Part shown: positions 50,350 through 63,251 of the stretch, one piece after another | Layout: each line of letters opens with the position of its first letter | How positions within the stretch are numbered: the stretch's first letter is position 1 | DNA from: Stichopus chloronotus | Taxonomy: Eukaryota; Echinodermata; Holothuroidea; Aspidochirotida; Stichopodidae | Direction of reading: 5' to 3' | NCBI GenBank assembly: GCA_021234535.1 | Contig: CM037835.1 | Coordinates: forward strand, 6,634,001-6,698,000 | DNA: 64,000 bases | Notes under the pieces: model-generated | Told to the model about the DNA's origin: nothing | The model's input: the letters and a program-made list of their open reading frames with translations, nothing else | Databases searched by the model: none | Translations under genes and position numbers: made by a program

Positions 50350-50538
50350 CAGAGGCCAATCTTTGGAGGTGTTCTGCAGGTAGGGTCGAGGACGTAGTGG
50401 AACTTTTCGCAGAGCTGTACCGTGAACTTCGGTTAGAGGATCCCGATGAGGGTGTAACGCTGGTCGACGTAACAGCGGTACGAGGATAAAGGGAAGATGA
50501 AAAATGTCTTCCTTTGAGACGTCCACGTGGTACCTCTG
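50350..50538 (-). pseudogene. Coding-like remnant, frameshifted, unrecognised
   Basis: On the minus strand a pyrimidine-rich acceptor (ending CACTCAG near 50537) precedes a stretch whose first frame reads RYHVDVSKEDIFHLPFILVP. A second frame then gives YVDQRYTLIGIL, a stop, and FTVQLCEKFHYVLDPTCRT. Composition looks protein-like across the frame change, suggesting a broken exon. No family could be named with confidence. Confidence 0.3.
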
Positions 50539-51748
50539 AGTGAAAAAGTTAGAAAAAAAAAACAGAGGCAAACAGTGAGGTGAGTCGACAATTTTGTTTC
50601 TTTAATAGTTTCTCATCCCACCCATTTCATGAGAAGACTTGACAGATGAAAGGGCTAACACTGGCTTTGCTCACAGAAATTTACATTGGTTTTGAACATA
50701 AAAAAGGTCAACGACTAGCAAACAAAAGTATTATGGGTGGATGTAAGTTGGAAAATGTAACCACGAAATTTCCCTTCCCAAACACCCTTTTCACATAACG
50801 ATTCTACTAACAATGGCATAAAATGATCTCTAGTACCGTGGTGAAAGTGCCAAGTAAAAATCGATCTTTTGTGGAAATCAGCTGGGTCGAGCAGATTTTC
50901 GTGCAATTTGTCCAATGCACTGTCAGTCGTTCTTATGTTTTATGTTTCAATAAGTTCAAACGCTGGAGCCAAAAGTTTGAGACAAAACTGTAATTTATGT
51001 AGTAGAGCTTTAATGGCCGTTTAGCTGGCTACATGCAGATAACGATAACACAGCCTGCCACTCGAACCGAGTAACTATTTTAAATCAGTGAGTTTTAAAT
51101 CGATGAGTTTTATCAACATTTTGGCTTTTAGCTATAGCCGCCCTAGGCCTAGGCCCTATCCAGAGCAACTCGAAACTGGTTTCGGAGTCAATTTATCATA
51201 TTGATTTGTTTAGTTATTTTTGGGTGTAAACAACAGTTAAAGTTCGCCTTTTTCATGGAATTTATCTCTTCAGCAATTGCCACAGTGAAATCGTTATTGC
51301 TCGGTCTTTTGAATAAAACCTGCTTGGCTGTCACGACGTGCTTGAACTTACAATTAGTTCAAAATAACAACCGGTTAATAGGCCTGCGTCCATAAACACT
51401 TAGGATTAAGTGACAAACTTCAAAGTGATTCATATTTTTATTGATAAATCAGACCTATCATTTTGTGGTCACAGTACCTGTGTAAAGGAAGTTTCGGTTG
51501 CCACCGAAATCATTCTTCGGGTATGGCTTATCGACCATTTTGATTTCAGGTACCCTCTTGAAAACGCTTTAAGTGGTGACTGCGACTCCAGTTTATCTTG
51601 AAAGGCAGAAGTCTCGCTTATGTTATATACCTGATTAGAATAAGAAGTCACGAAGGATCAAATGGCAACAAATACGAATGATGAAATGTTCGTTGAGAAA
51701 ACGAAAGAATCAAATAATATTTCTTTAGGTTGTTTTCAGATTTGTTTT

Positions 51749-51771
51749 GTGTGTGTGTGTGTGTGTGTGTG
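51749..51771. repeat. GT dinucleotide microsatellite
   Basis: Uninterrupted (GT)n of about 11 units in intergenic DNA. Confidence 0.95.
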
Positions 51772-54715
51772 ATAAAGGTCTTACAACCCAGCCTTAACTA
51801 AGGAGAAAAACGTCCTCATCAAATGTAGCCAACACTGTCACTCTCAGTCTCCAGCATGGTATATACGGGAAGTATCATGAGTTGATCACTTATCGAACAT
51901 AACGACCATAATATATTTAAACATTTGCTAAAATTAATAAAACTTTGCAGCAATAATTTGTGATCTGTCTTTCTCATTGTGCTATATTTTGTCTTGTCTG
52001 GACCGAGTGATCCATAGAAAATTAATTTTTAAATGACGGTGGCAATATACGCAAAACATGTTTATGAAAAAAATCTTGAGTCAATCACTATCAAGAAAAG
52101 AGCAAAGAACGTACAATTGATTACCACATTTAAGTATAACGCTTTTGGAAAACAAAAAGAATGCTGTCTTTTTTCTTAAAAATGTAATATGCAAACTTCA
52201 TCAAAGACATTTTGATCAAATTTTGGTAATGTTTGCAAAGTTTTAGTTCATACTTAAGTAGAAATCTAAAAATTTTGCCATGAGTAACATATTTGCATTG
52301 AACATCAAAAAGGTTGTGCTGGCGTTTAGAACACAGCGATCGACTCATGATTACTTATTACACAGACTTACTTGAGTACATTTCATATCGGGTAAATTAG
52401 ACTCATTTCATTCCCTTGGTCGACCAGGCCATCCGTTACTGAAACAACGTAAAACATACTCCATAGTGCATGCAAGATAACAACCATGGAGTTACATTAC
52501 AACAGCCAGATTCGGTGGATATTGAAAATTCAACAAACAGTTTTGCATTCACACCTCATATTCCTGTTTACATGTAAGCTATGCCACTGCCGCGCTCATT
52601 ATGCTAAACTTTTAAACATGCTGCAATTGCAGTTTCGAACGCATCTCTTCACGCACTATATAAGCCAGGGATAGGAATCTAGCCCATAGAGTTTAGAGTC
52701 CTAATAGCTAAAGAATAGGACTTCGATGATCTAGCCCTCTTTACTTTTACACATGACAGAACCGCGATCAGACGCGTACGCGCTGGCACACACGCACAAA
52801 GTTCGCGCCCATACACGTATATTCTTTCGTCGCACCGTAGCGTACATGAAACCCAGCCGTCGTGCACACAAATGCTTCTACGAAGCTGAATCACTCTTAC
52901 CTGACGTGGTACTGAGGGCGTGTGGCAATTACTGATCGCTGCCGAGATCAATGACTTCAATCACTGATCTCGGGGGAAAGAGATCAATAATAACAAAACA
53001 TCCGATGGATAATTTGCCCACGCGCTCTCTCGACACCCATAATATAGAAATAACTCCCCCCCCCCCTCCTCCCCTCTTGCTTTGACGTCGCATGCAAGAA
53101 GTCAGTCTATAGATATAGAAACTCTCTCGTAATTATATTACAGGCTTCTTTCCCATAAGAAACTAAGGGGTTCTATGCATTTTTTAAGGGGAGGGTGGGG
53201 GGGGGGGGGGAGACTTCACTGTGCAGTCGGCGCCATAGGCATCGATTTGTTACTGAAACGAGGGAGGGGGTGTTCTGGCCTAAAGCTCTCTCACAAAAGT
53301 GACGTGTACACTAGGCAAGCAGAAAAAGGAATATTTGGGGACTGAACTGAGCGTGACTAGGACTACCTAAAGGAACCGCCACCATTGGTTAGCGCGGAAC
53401 GCACAAGAAAATTTTGGGCTTTGCAAACCATCCAGATGGTTGGAAATGGTACTTCCCGGATGTTCTAAAGTGCATGTACGCAGTCTTTAAAGGTGTATTA
53501 TATCTGCAATTTGGAAGTAATCAGGAAAAAATCAATCTTCAAAAAAAAAAAAAAAAAATGGTAAGAAATATCAGACGGGTGAGATATACAAGAATCACTA
53601 TTGAATTGAAGTATGCATTCGTTTTCATTTACTGGTAAATCACTTGGCAAATCTTGGAGGGGGGCTGAACATACCCCTCCCTTTTTGCAGTCACTGGCGC
53701 AAGCAGACTTTGTACAAAGATTGCAGTGGAGAAAGCAGTAATGACTCCATCAGGGTGGTATGTTTTCTCTATATGGAGTCCATCAAAGCGGAGCATCACC
53801 ATTGGTTGCCGCTTCGCGTATCGAGGAAATTTTTTATCATAATTACCTCTCAAATTGCAGGAAATTGCACTTCCCAGTCCCTCTCGCCTTTTTAATTCTA
53901 GTTAAATTTTCTTTATTTCCTAGAACATACGTTATGAATGTTGCATTTCCACTAAAAATAATGTAGTTTTTTAATTTCACGTTACAAAAACAGGATGAGG
54001 ACAAATAAGGTATTGTCCCCTCCTTTAAAAAAAGTGTGGTTCGCCCTTCCTCCAAATCGACACCGATGGGTAGCTCGTAGTGAATCAAGAAAGTTTTTGC
54101 CAAAAAAGAATCCCTCAGATTGCGAAGGAAATGGCACTTCTCGGGGATTGTGAAAGAAAGCCAGACATTCCCTACTCTGAGATCTTGTGTATTTTAACAG
54201 CTTACTGTTCCAAACAATAAAAGTGAATGTTAGTTTCTGTAATTTAGTCGATTTTTTTTCCTTTTGGAGGTATCCCCCGTACAACCACCCTGAGGGAGTT
54301 ACTGCCAGCTGCTTACTCGTTCCGTTCATTCGGTGTCCAGCTATAAGAGTAGATGACTTTTGGAAGAGATAAGCTGGGATAAAACGTAAAGCTGGTTGTT
54401 ATATCCTGCCCTCTCGAAGAGATTTACAAGCCATTAATTGCCTACTTATTTTTAAGGTAGCCATATATGCCTGAGTGCGTTATTTTCTTTCGTAAGTTGA
54501 GGACAGGCGGGATACCTGTATCCCATGGTTCAGTTAAATTGCATCAAAGGCACCAAAAATGGAATGATAATGATACCTGAATATATAAAATTTGAAGGCA
54601 AGAGATAATCATATTCAGTTGCCCAGATGTTCCGATCATAGGCAGATCGCAGGCAACATGCTTCCACATATAATTACGATTACGGGAAGTCACAAGTAAG
54701 TATTGTGGTATTTAA

Positions 54716-55675
54716 AATTCAATTTCAGATATCTTAAATGCTAATGCAGATATCTCAAATTTAATTTCAGACCGAATATATACCTACTACCATATACCTT
54801 AAGTAAAATTCTACATCTTAAAATTAATTAGAGATATCTGACACTGAAGTTTAGATGTCTGAAATGCAGCCCCACCATATTTAATTCATGCATGTATGCA
54901 GTACTGTCGGGCAGTTGTGATACTGATAGGTCAACAGGAACTGCATTATTATATACTCCTCAGTTAGCATTCTGTTACTATATGTTGGCCACATCTAAAT
55001 ATTAATCCTTAGGTACGGTGCATTAAACTGAAGTATAGAAGGTGGTGCGACTTTAAGAGGTACTTCTGTACATCTACGCCACCTGTCTCGCGTTTTATCC
55101 GATACTGGAGACGTAGGGTTGCTTGAGCGCCATCACATTGTGCAAGTGGCTAACGTACCTGCATACACTTGGCAGCGCGGCCATTACTACCTTACGACGC
55201 TTGTACAGTAGTTCACGGGATAATACTGTTGACTCATGCTGTATACGTATACAGTACTCACAAGTTATGCAGCTTTCCATTTTTGAGCCTTTTCATAACG
55301 CAGTTTCAGATATCTGAAAATCTATTCCAGATACTCTGAAATTGAATTTCATATATCTGAAAATCAATGTCAGATATCTAAAATTGAATTTTAGATATCT
55401 AAATTTCAGTTTCGGATATCTTAAATTCGAATTCAGATGTCTAAAATTCAATTTCAGATATCTCGAATTGAATTGCAGATATCTCCAATTAAATTTAAGA
55501 TATCTAAAATAGACTTTCAGATAACTCAAACTGAATTTCAAATATCTGGAAGTGAATTCAAATATCTCGATGATCATCTTCAATTAAATTCCAGATATCT
55601 GGAGTTGAATTTCAGATAACTAAAATTCAATCTAAGCCATCTGCAATAACAGCGAATTATGGATATCTGAAATTC
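54716..55675. repeat. 24-bp palindromic satellite (AGATATCT) in two clusters
   Basis: The main array is about 55303-55675, roughly 15 diverged 24-bp units alternating the palindrome AGATATCT with AAATTGAATTTC or its complement. A smaller cluster lies at about 54716-54870. Because the unit is nearly self-complementary and its length is a multiple of 3, long open frames occur on both strands: minus 55293-55583 with repeated FRYLKFN and plus 55437-55619 with repeated FQIS. These frames are very probably by-products of the repeat. Confidence 0.85.
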
Positions 55676-56411
55676 CTTATTGAATGATAAAATGGCTTTC
55701 CATACCCACGCAAATTACATGATTTTTGTGATAAACTAATTAAGTGTAGGCTATTACATCCGAGAGAATCGACCTTAATTAACATCAGTTCAATCTTTGT
55801 CGACAGAAAGGTTTGGGACTATTAAAGGAAAGGCATCAACAACTGTCTCGTTTAATAACCATCAGCCAAGTTTCATCAAACTCACTAAATGTTTGTAATT
55901 ACCACGGAAACATGTGTGATCCGTTAACGGCGCCCTTTGGAAAGTTTTATCATGAGAAGTTCTTGCCCCAGATTGGCTGTCGTCTGCGCAAGTTCAAACT
56001 TCTTTTAAGTTTGCCAAATCTGCAAATTTGGAAATGTTGTTAGCAGTCCATCAGCTAGAGTCAAGAATGGCATAATGAAAACAAACACGGTATCTTAAAG
56101 AAGTCCTAAGGCACCGTCATACGCATACGCATAAGTGTTTCCATGTCGTGAGGATAGTAAAGCTTGTTTGTATTTGTAATACGCCAGGGCACACAGAGGT
56201 CGTATAGTTTTTATCAGAGATGATATAGCGCCTTCGGCGCGATTTTGTCTTTGGTTTTTATTTACCTCAGTGGCCATTCGTAAGTACTTACAGTCCCTTG
56301 AGTAAGATAACAATGATGTGCTACCGACTCCTTGCCTCTCATGTAATCAGCTGAGTCCACGAACGATCGAAGTGCTTACCACTGTAACTGACGACATATG
56401 AAATCTTCATC

Positions 56412-59400
56412 ATGCAAGCTGAAAGATTATCACAGTTCTCTAAATTTGGGAAGAAAATAATTTGCATCGCTAGAAACTACTTGTAAATGTTTGGACCTAC
56501 TTACGTTTATAAATACCTGACGCATTTTTGTGTATTGCATATTTTGTATCTCCATCACGGAGTCCAGGCCTAGGTTAGGGCTAGGCTACATTTAGCCTAC
56601 AGTAGAGGCTAGACATAGGATAGTTACGTCAGACAGTTATCGGGACAATTGTTCCTAAGCAGCCGTATTAATCTTTTCCAATTCCTAGGCCTTACATTGA
56701 ACCAGAGTATTAAAACGAAGCGTGTGACAAAGATAAGTGGCGTATACTGCCGTAAGTCATACTCATAGGCCTACAGTACACTTGACTTTGCTGATATGTG
56801 TGCAGTAACATATGAGGCCACATCATTAGTATAATGATACCAAAACATTCACATACTCTCTGTCTAATAACGTGTCACTGAGCTCACTTTTTCCCATTTA
56901 TATGACTTGTTGAATCTCTGCACTTCAGTACATTGATTTGCAACAAGCAGACATATGATGTGAGGACATGTAGCATACAGTCAGTAGCCGTTGAGGTAGA
57001 CGTATTGCATACATATGTATCTGGCAATTGCATCATTATCACATAAAGAGGGTGTTAATCTTAAGTGTAGTTTAGGTTTTTTTGCTGAAGTCACATTTTC
57101 CAATTAAGGCAATAAGTCTAGCTTACTTGAAGCAATATTGTGGAAAGTATCAGTATCAAGAAAACAATTTTTACAGGCAGGCACCTGCAATGGACTCACT
57201 GTCATGGAATATGTCACCATGTTTATGGTTACATAGGTTAGCTAGGTTGGTTGACATAATGCAACTTCAGCAGCAGCTACAGTACAGGGGTATCAATCTG
57301 GTTGCATGCCAAGTTGGCTCGTTTACTGTACAGTAAAACCCAGTTTATCGGAAACCCTGTTTATCTAAACTGACTGTTCGGTTTCACAAAACCGGCATCT
57401 TTCACAAGCTATGTCACTTTCAGCCTAAATTTTACAACATTTTGTCTCTCTGTTTTACTTTTCCGATCCCCACTGATTTTTGTTGCCGTAGAACACAAGT
57501 ATTTTTCATGTTTATCTACACTACCATCTTTAACCATCAAGCTGGAGAATGAATAAACAGTATAGACTTACCCTAATTCTTCATGTCTCTCGTTCCTTGG
57601 TTGTCCATGTAGAGTCACCGTGACAATAGGATCAATAGCCTACCAAAGTGCACTAAGCCTAGGCTATTCATACACAGCCCTGCTAGTATCAGTGCTGCCC
57701 AACAAACGTTCTTTTCACTCTCATCAATGCAGTGATTAAATTAACGTCATAGAAGAATGTCAATCAGACTTAAATGCAGGATGTTATAGGTGAGATGAGA
57801 GACCCATTACACTTAAAAAACTTGGGAGATGAGTCAACTAACATGCTTAAAATGCTTGTTTAGTTTTTGAAATGCTAAGCCTACTGTCGGCATTCCATAT
57901 TGAAGCGTCAAGTTCGAACAGTAAAAGACAAATTCGCCCTGCTCATACCGTCGTAGCTAGTTTCTGGCATGTTCGCTGGTGGCAGTACTAACCGTGAGAC
58001 AATTGGTGTTGTTGAGTGGTGTGCTTCTCACTTTAAATCTCCAGTTTTAATGTCGGCCAAGGCATATTTTGTTTGTAGAGGTATATTTTTAACTACGTGT
58101 GGATATTTATGGCAAAAAGTTTGAGAGTGTACTGTTGTTTTGGGGTTTATAATGTTAGGATTCTGTGTCAGTTATATGCATTATCCTAACGCTGAGCAAA
58201 GTAGGGCAACTCAAATGGACATTCATAGCCCACATTTAAAATATCCTCCTTGGAAGTTCAGTCTAAACAAAACACCTGAAAAAGTTTGAATCATCAGCAA
58301 ATTTTTATTTTTTACTATGAAATGAAAGAAATGTGAATGAAAAGAGACAACATAGCAATTTTTAATTTCACTTTATCAATAAGTGCATGCTACACCAGAG
58401 ACAGCAAATTAAAGTTTCCAAACTTTCTGGACTTTACTAAGTTTGTGCTCTATTACAATCAGAGCATGTATAGAAAAGCTGCTTCCATTTATGATTATAG
58501 ATTGTACCAATTTATCATCTGTATCATAACTCAAAGGATGATAGGTAGTTGTAATGTACATCTCACATGCATAAGGAAGAAAGACTAAATATTTTTTTGA
58601 ATATCTTTTGTCATATATAACCATCTGATTGTCTCCTTTGACAAGATATGAAACCAAGCAAATTTTATTCCTGCTTCGACTTGAATCAGACATAAAAGCA
58701 AGTAAATCAGAAGTAATGCAGCTTGCACTTAGTAGTGATTTTTATGTTTAATTTGTTAGAGACCATGCAAAAGAACTGGGTAATGCAGTCCCAAGTGAAC
58801 CTGTTTTCTTTTTGAAGCCTACCACCGCCTATCTGCAGCCAGGTGAAGGTGCTATAAAGGTATGAAATGCACCATGTTAATGGAATGATACATTTAAACT
58901 TTTTTTTTTCAATTTCTAACTTGCATTTATAAAAACCGATACATACTTCAGCTGTGTGTAAATTGTGAAGATTTGCGACAAAAGTTTACTTACAAGTTCT
59001 TGATTTGTGTCTTTGTTTTGTAAACTGCTCTCATTTTGTCTGTAAATATCACAATAGTCTAGATAAAGTTAGGATCAAATTAATATTGTGAAGCTACATT
59101 TTTTCACTGAAATAGTATGTCTTGTATTTTGTTTTGTGTACGTGTGTGTTTTGGTTATCTCTAGTACATTTGAACAAGTTAATTAAAGAGTTTGTGGCAT
59201 GACAGTGAAATATATTTTTACCACAAAGATGAATATATCTACTGGTTAGTACTTGACATTCCTTTTAAACTTTCACTGTACATGCATTTACAGTACACCT
59301 CACAATTAAGTGTTCCCAGTAACTGATCTATGAAATCCACACTAATGGGTAAAAAGTGTAATTTTTCCTACTTTTGAATTTTTTTCATTGGCTTAGATAC

Positions 59401-59885
59401 CACCAGGATGTTCCAATCTCCATTTTGAAGTTGAACTAGGAATTGTCATCGGCAAACGAGGCTCAAACATCCCAGAGAGCGCAGCCTATGATTTTATTGG
59501 TGGCTACACCCTAGCTCTTGACATGACAGCTAGGGACTTGCAAGAGAAAGCCAAGAAGAAAGGTCATCCCTGGTCAATTGCCAAAGGGTTTGATACATCC
59601 TGTCCTGTGGGTCACTTCATTGCCAAGGATGCCATCAAAGACCCCAGTGATGTCCGTCTGTGGCTGAGGGTAAATGAAGAGAGCCAGTTTCGCCAGGACG
59701 GCAACACCAAGGACATGATCTTTAAGATACCAAAGATGATCAGATACATCAGCAGCTTCATGACGTTGGAAGAAGGGGACCTGATACTGACGGGTACGCC
59801 GTCGGGAGTCGGACCCGTCAGGTCGGGGGATCTCATAACTGCTGGTCTGGCAGATATAGCAGAACTAAAGGTTTCTGTAGAATGA
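56412..59885 (+). CDS. FAHD1: FAHD1, acylpyruvase / oxaloacetate decarboxylase
   Basis: Exons 56412-56482, 58760-58859 and 59397-59885; 219 residues (human about 224), phases 2 and 0 consistent. FAHD1 is a mitochondrial Mg-dependent enzyme that decarboxylates oxaloacetate and hydrolyses acylpyruvates. The small first exon encodes [14 protein letters not shown], equivalent to the family's conserved FWEWGK-IVCVGRNYADH start. Metal ligands are visible: Glu68 and Glu70 in [13 protein letters not shown] and Asp99 in [25 protein letters not shown] and [15 protein letters not shown] are further family signatures. IARNY differs from the usual VGRNY (Gly to Ala). The ATG at 56412 gives only about 23 residues before the first intron, so a separate mitochondrial presequence is not obvious. 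An AATAAA lies at 60909-60914. Confidence 0.92.
56483..58759. other. First intron of FAHD1
   Basis: A 2.3-kb intron with donor gtaaat (weak) and acceptor atttgttag. No additional exon or recognised repeat is seen; it includes several AGGCCT-rich stretches around 56570-56700. Confidence 0.55.
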
Positions 59886-62754
59886 CAAGATCACCAATGT
59901 TCAGGTGAAGAAACCCAATTAGAACAGCTCAAATTTGTTGGGATATTGGTTGAGGATTTGCCCTCATTGATTCGAGCTCTTACATTGTCAAACCTTATCA
60001 GAATATTGACAGTTGCTCTACCAAAAACTCATCCCTTGAACTGATCACTATTATGTCAAGAGACAAATTTAAAGCTCAGTTCATGATGAATACATCTCAC
60101 ATCATTCAGTGGAGTTGTGAGGCAGACAGTGCTTGACACAAGAAAATTGAGTTACAAAAATTCCCTAGATCATAGTTACTCTACTTTTAAGTTCCTAATA
60201 TTTAGTTGACATTCGTTTGTAACATGAATGCTACATGTAGAATGAATGCTATCTACATGTATCCAATTTACTAAGAGAATGAATCTTCTGTGTTGATCAG
60301 TAATATCTTTCATACATCTCCAAACGGTCATTTTTGGTTAAGATTCTTGTACCATTTTGGGCCAATATGGAAAACCCCACTGACTTCTTTTGACTCCCTT
60401 TCCTACATCCATTGCCCTCTCGGTATAAACGGAAAGGCTCAGTTCACCTGAGAGGTTGTCTGTTGACATAAACATCCATTTTAAGAATGAACATCCCATT
60501 GATCTTGTGGGCTTCCAGTTGTAATGGACTATACAGTAACAGCTCATTGCTATATACACTAAAATGGTCATTTATCCATTGACGACAAGAACACTCCGAT
60601 GAGAAGATTGATGAATCTCCTCTTAGTCTAGCTTTTTCCATAAAAGGAGTATACAATTCATAAAGTCACAATGTTTTGAATAGTGCCTGGATGGTTGGTC
60701 TTTCAATTGATGTTCATTCGATTAAAGGATACTCTTATTTGATATTTTATTTTGGATATTGTTAATGTGCATTGCACCTCTTCATTGAAAGTTTCTGTTT
60801 GTGTGATAGGGTGGGGATTACGAAGAAACGGATCACTGAAGTATGTATGTCACCTTAAGAAATTCACAGGATTGGTATTTGTCTCTGCACTTTATGCTAA
60901 GATGAAATAATAAATTGCCAAATGGCAAGATGAGTCTTACAAACAACAGTTTAAAACAAGTGACACTATGTAAAATATTCAAAATGTGAACTTTATTATT
61001 TTTATTGCAAAAATAAACCTTTTCACCAGTGTGTTGTAATGGGCAAGACAGAGGAATTAATAAGAAGATTGTACATAATTGTGACATCATCTAGAGCATT
61101 TTCTTTTTAACCCCAAATCTGATTATGGTAGCATGTTTTTGTCGTCAGTTAACCTTTATATTTAATCTTGCACGTTCAGATGACAAATAGTCCTGAAATG
61201 TTGCATGTGTGTGAAAACCTTATCTGTTCATTCACTGGACCGAGGCGCAGCATGAATTGAAAGTTCTGCTATTAGTCTACAGTACCATTTAAGTTTTGCA
61301 GCACAATAATGGTTCTAGGACGCTGTTGATTCTCACTGGTTTTGACAGCCTGATACTTTTTGGTTCACAAAGCAGAAAGATGTACCAAATATATTTGTAT
61401 GACACTATGTTATGGCAGGCATATCTAAAGATGATATTCAGTTCGTAACCCCTCTATGTACACACCAAATTCTTCTCACTCCTCTGAGATCTAACAATAG
61501 GCCCACCGATGGACAGCTTGATTCATACCTGGTCTCCAAAATGAAGATATTGCATGAGAAATTCTTGGCTATTGTAATAATAGTAATGATTTTCATGATT
61601 ATGCTTGTTTTAATTTAACTCAGTTACAATAGTCATCACTGCAGGAAATACATCACACCATATTTTTCACTTTCATAAAATCCCATACTGGAAATTTAGA
61701 AGGGTTACCTTTCTCAATACCATCTTAACTTTCTGTCTCCCAGGTTTTCATAGTACGAAAAGGCAGTCTATCCAAGAAAGGAGTCATCCAGTGTTGGTTT
61801 TGTTGCTTAATTGCCATATGCAGTGTGCAGCCATTCCTTATCTATTCTAGTAAGCTTGGTATTTTTTACAATTACCTTGTCTGCCACTTTACTGAATAGC
61901 ATGTTCTATATCGCCTTCATCAATTACTCCAAATGAGAAAAGACTCTGATATTCGACAGTTTATTGCACTCAGCTTTAGAATGTATGATTAAACAAAGGC
62001 CAGCCCTAAAAGAGATAAGTCTTTAGCTAGGCTAAAGACACCTTCCTCTCCCCTGGTTAATGAGATGGACCTTGAAAATTTAGTAAGACCTTTAAAACAA
62101 GTTGACAAATTTGATGCAAAATGACACTATGTGCTTCTACTACTTTTAGCTAACAACAGTTGCAAGAAAACACATCTAAAAGAAACTTGCAATAAAAGTC
62201 ATCTTAAACTTCACCTCCCAAATGCCTCCTTCCTGCCAAACACTCACAAAGCCTCGCCCCCCATTGAACTTGAGCAAAAAGTTTGTAGTTACACCCATAG
62301 TGAGATCCACAATTTATTATATCAACATGGCAATATCACCAACACCTTAAGCCCATTAAGCTATGATTAAATCAAACCCACAATCTAAAGAGATAAGGTG
62401 CACTGTACTTTATTTTGTACCACAAGTCATTCTTTTTGCAGAAACTTCCATTAATTCTGAGAGCTGTTTTTCTTTTCATCATCAATCTCATCAGCACGTT
62501 TTGATCAGGTATGATGCACCATGTACAATACCACACTTTCGGACTATGGTATGATACGCCATGTATGGTAGCATGAGACGCCCATCATCATCCTCACCAT
62601 ATTTTCGTGAACCACTGTGAGGTTTAAGTTTTAATATGTAAGCCACAGGCTTTCTCCACATTTGTGTGGTCGTCCAGCATCGATAAATAACTGCCTTTCA
62701 AGGCCTTAATTAATCACTGTGTCATCAGGGAGCAAGTTATGATACAATCAGAGG
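59886..62754. other. 3' UTRs and intergenic region between FAHD1 and the right-edge gene
   Basis: FAHD1 3' UTR with AATAAA at 60909-60914. On the minus strand TTTATT at 62409-62414 is a possible poly(A) signal for the right-edge gene. No other supported exon. Confidence 0.45.
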
Positions 62755-63251
62755 TCATCTTCCTTCGCTCTGCAATAGCAGCAATAGGTCCTGGATGATT
62801 TTCTCACCTGAAAAAATGGAAAGGACGAAAACATTGACATATTAGAATAAATTGAATATCCACCAGTGGTAAATCAAAATGGATGTCATTGATTTGCCCA
62901 AAGCTCTGGGCAGTTAATGTCCTTTCAATGTTAACTACATTGTCTTACAGAAACAGAATATTAATGGAACACACACATACATACACACACAAACAGAAAA
63001 GAAACATTCAACCCAAAATGAATAATCAGTGAGAGTACATGGTGAGGAAGGAAAAAGAAATAACAACTGAGAGCATTGTCAAGTGACAACCAGACAAATT
63101 GTCCAGGAATAAAGTATCCATTGAATTACATATATGCAGACAAAATAACTTTACCTTGAATAGACATCGTTGGCTCTGATAGTTTCCTTGACAGCAGAGT
63201 GTCTAACAGTTCTCTAAGCTCTTTGAAGATGACTGCCGTCTTGGCGGGAGC
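62755..63251 (-). CDS. Last two exons of an unrecognised gene (5' part outside window)
   Basis: Exons complement(62755..62807) and complement(63155..63251), joined in phase 1 (donor gtaaag, acceptor tttcag). The conceptual C-terminus contains APAKTAVIFKELRELLDTLL, a run of leucine-rich helix, then SEPTMSIQGEKIIQDLLLLL and ends QSEGR at TGA 62755-62757. It looks like a helical C-terminal region, possibly HEAT-like or coiled, but I do not recognise the family. The phase at the 63251 acceptor (ctcccttcccag) is assumed to be 0. The rest of the gene lies right of position 64000. Confidence 0.6.

Larger units (their letters stand above)
46833..56411. other. Intergenic region between divergent CNBD2-like and FAHD1 genes
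   Basis: About 9.6 kb with no supported intact gene. The left edge should hold the CNBD2-like promoter and the right edge the FAHD1 promoter; no TATA box could be assigned. Contents: a transposon nest (48461-49815), a coding-like minus-strand remnant (about 50350-50540), a GT microsatellite (51749-51771), poly-C and poly-G runs near 53056 and 53197, repeated fragments at 53640-54130, and the AGATATCT satellite (54716-55675). Confidence 0.45.

Noticed and set aside
55293..55619. Repetitive FRYLKFN / FQIS open frames as a possible repeat protein
   Set aside because: Frames on both strands are explained by a 24-bp near-palindromic satellite; no start context or splice sites.
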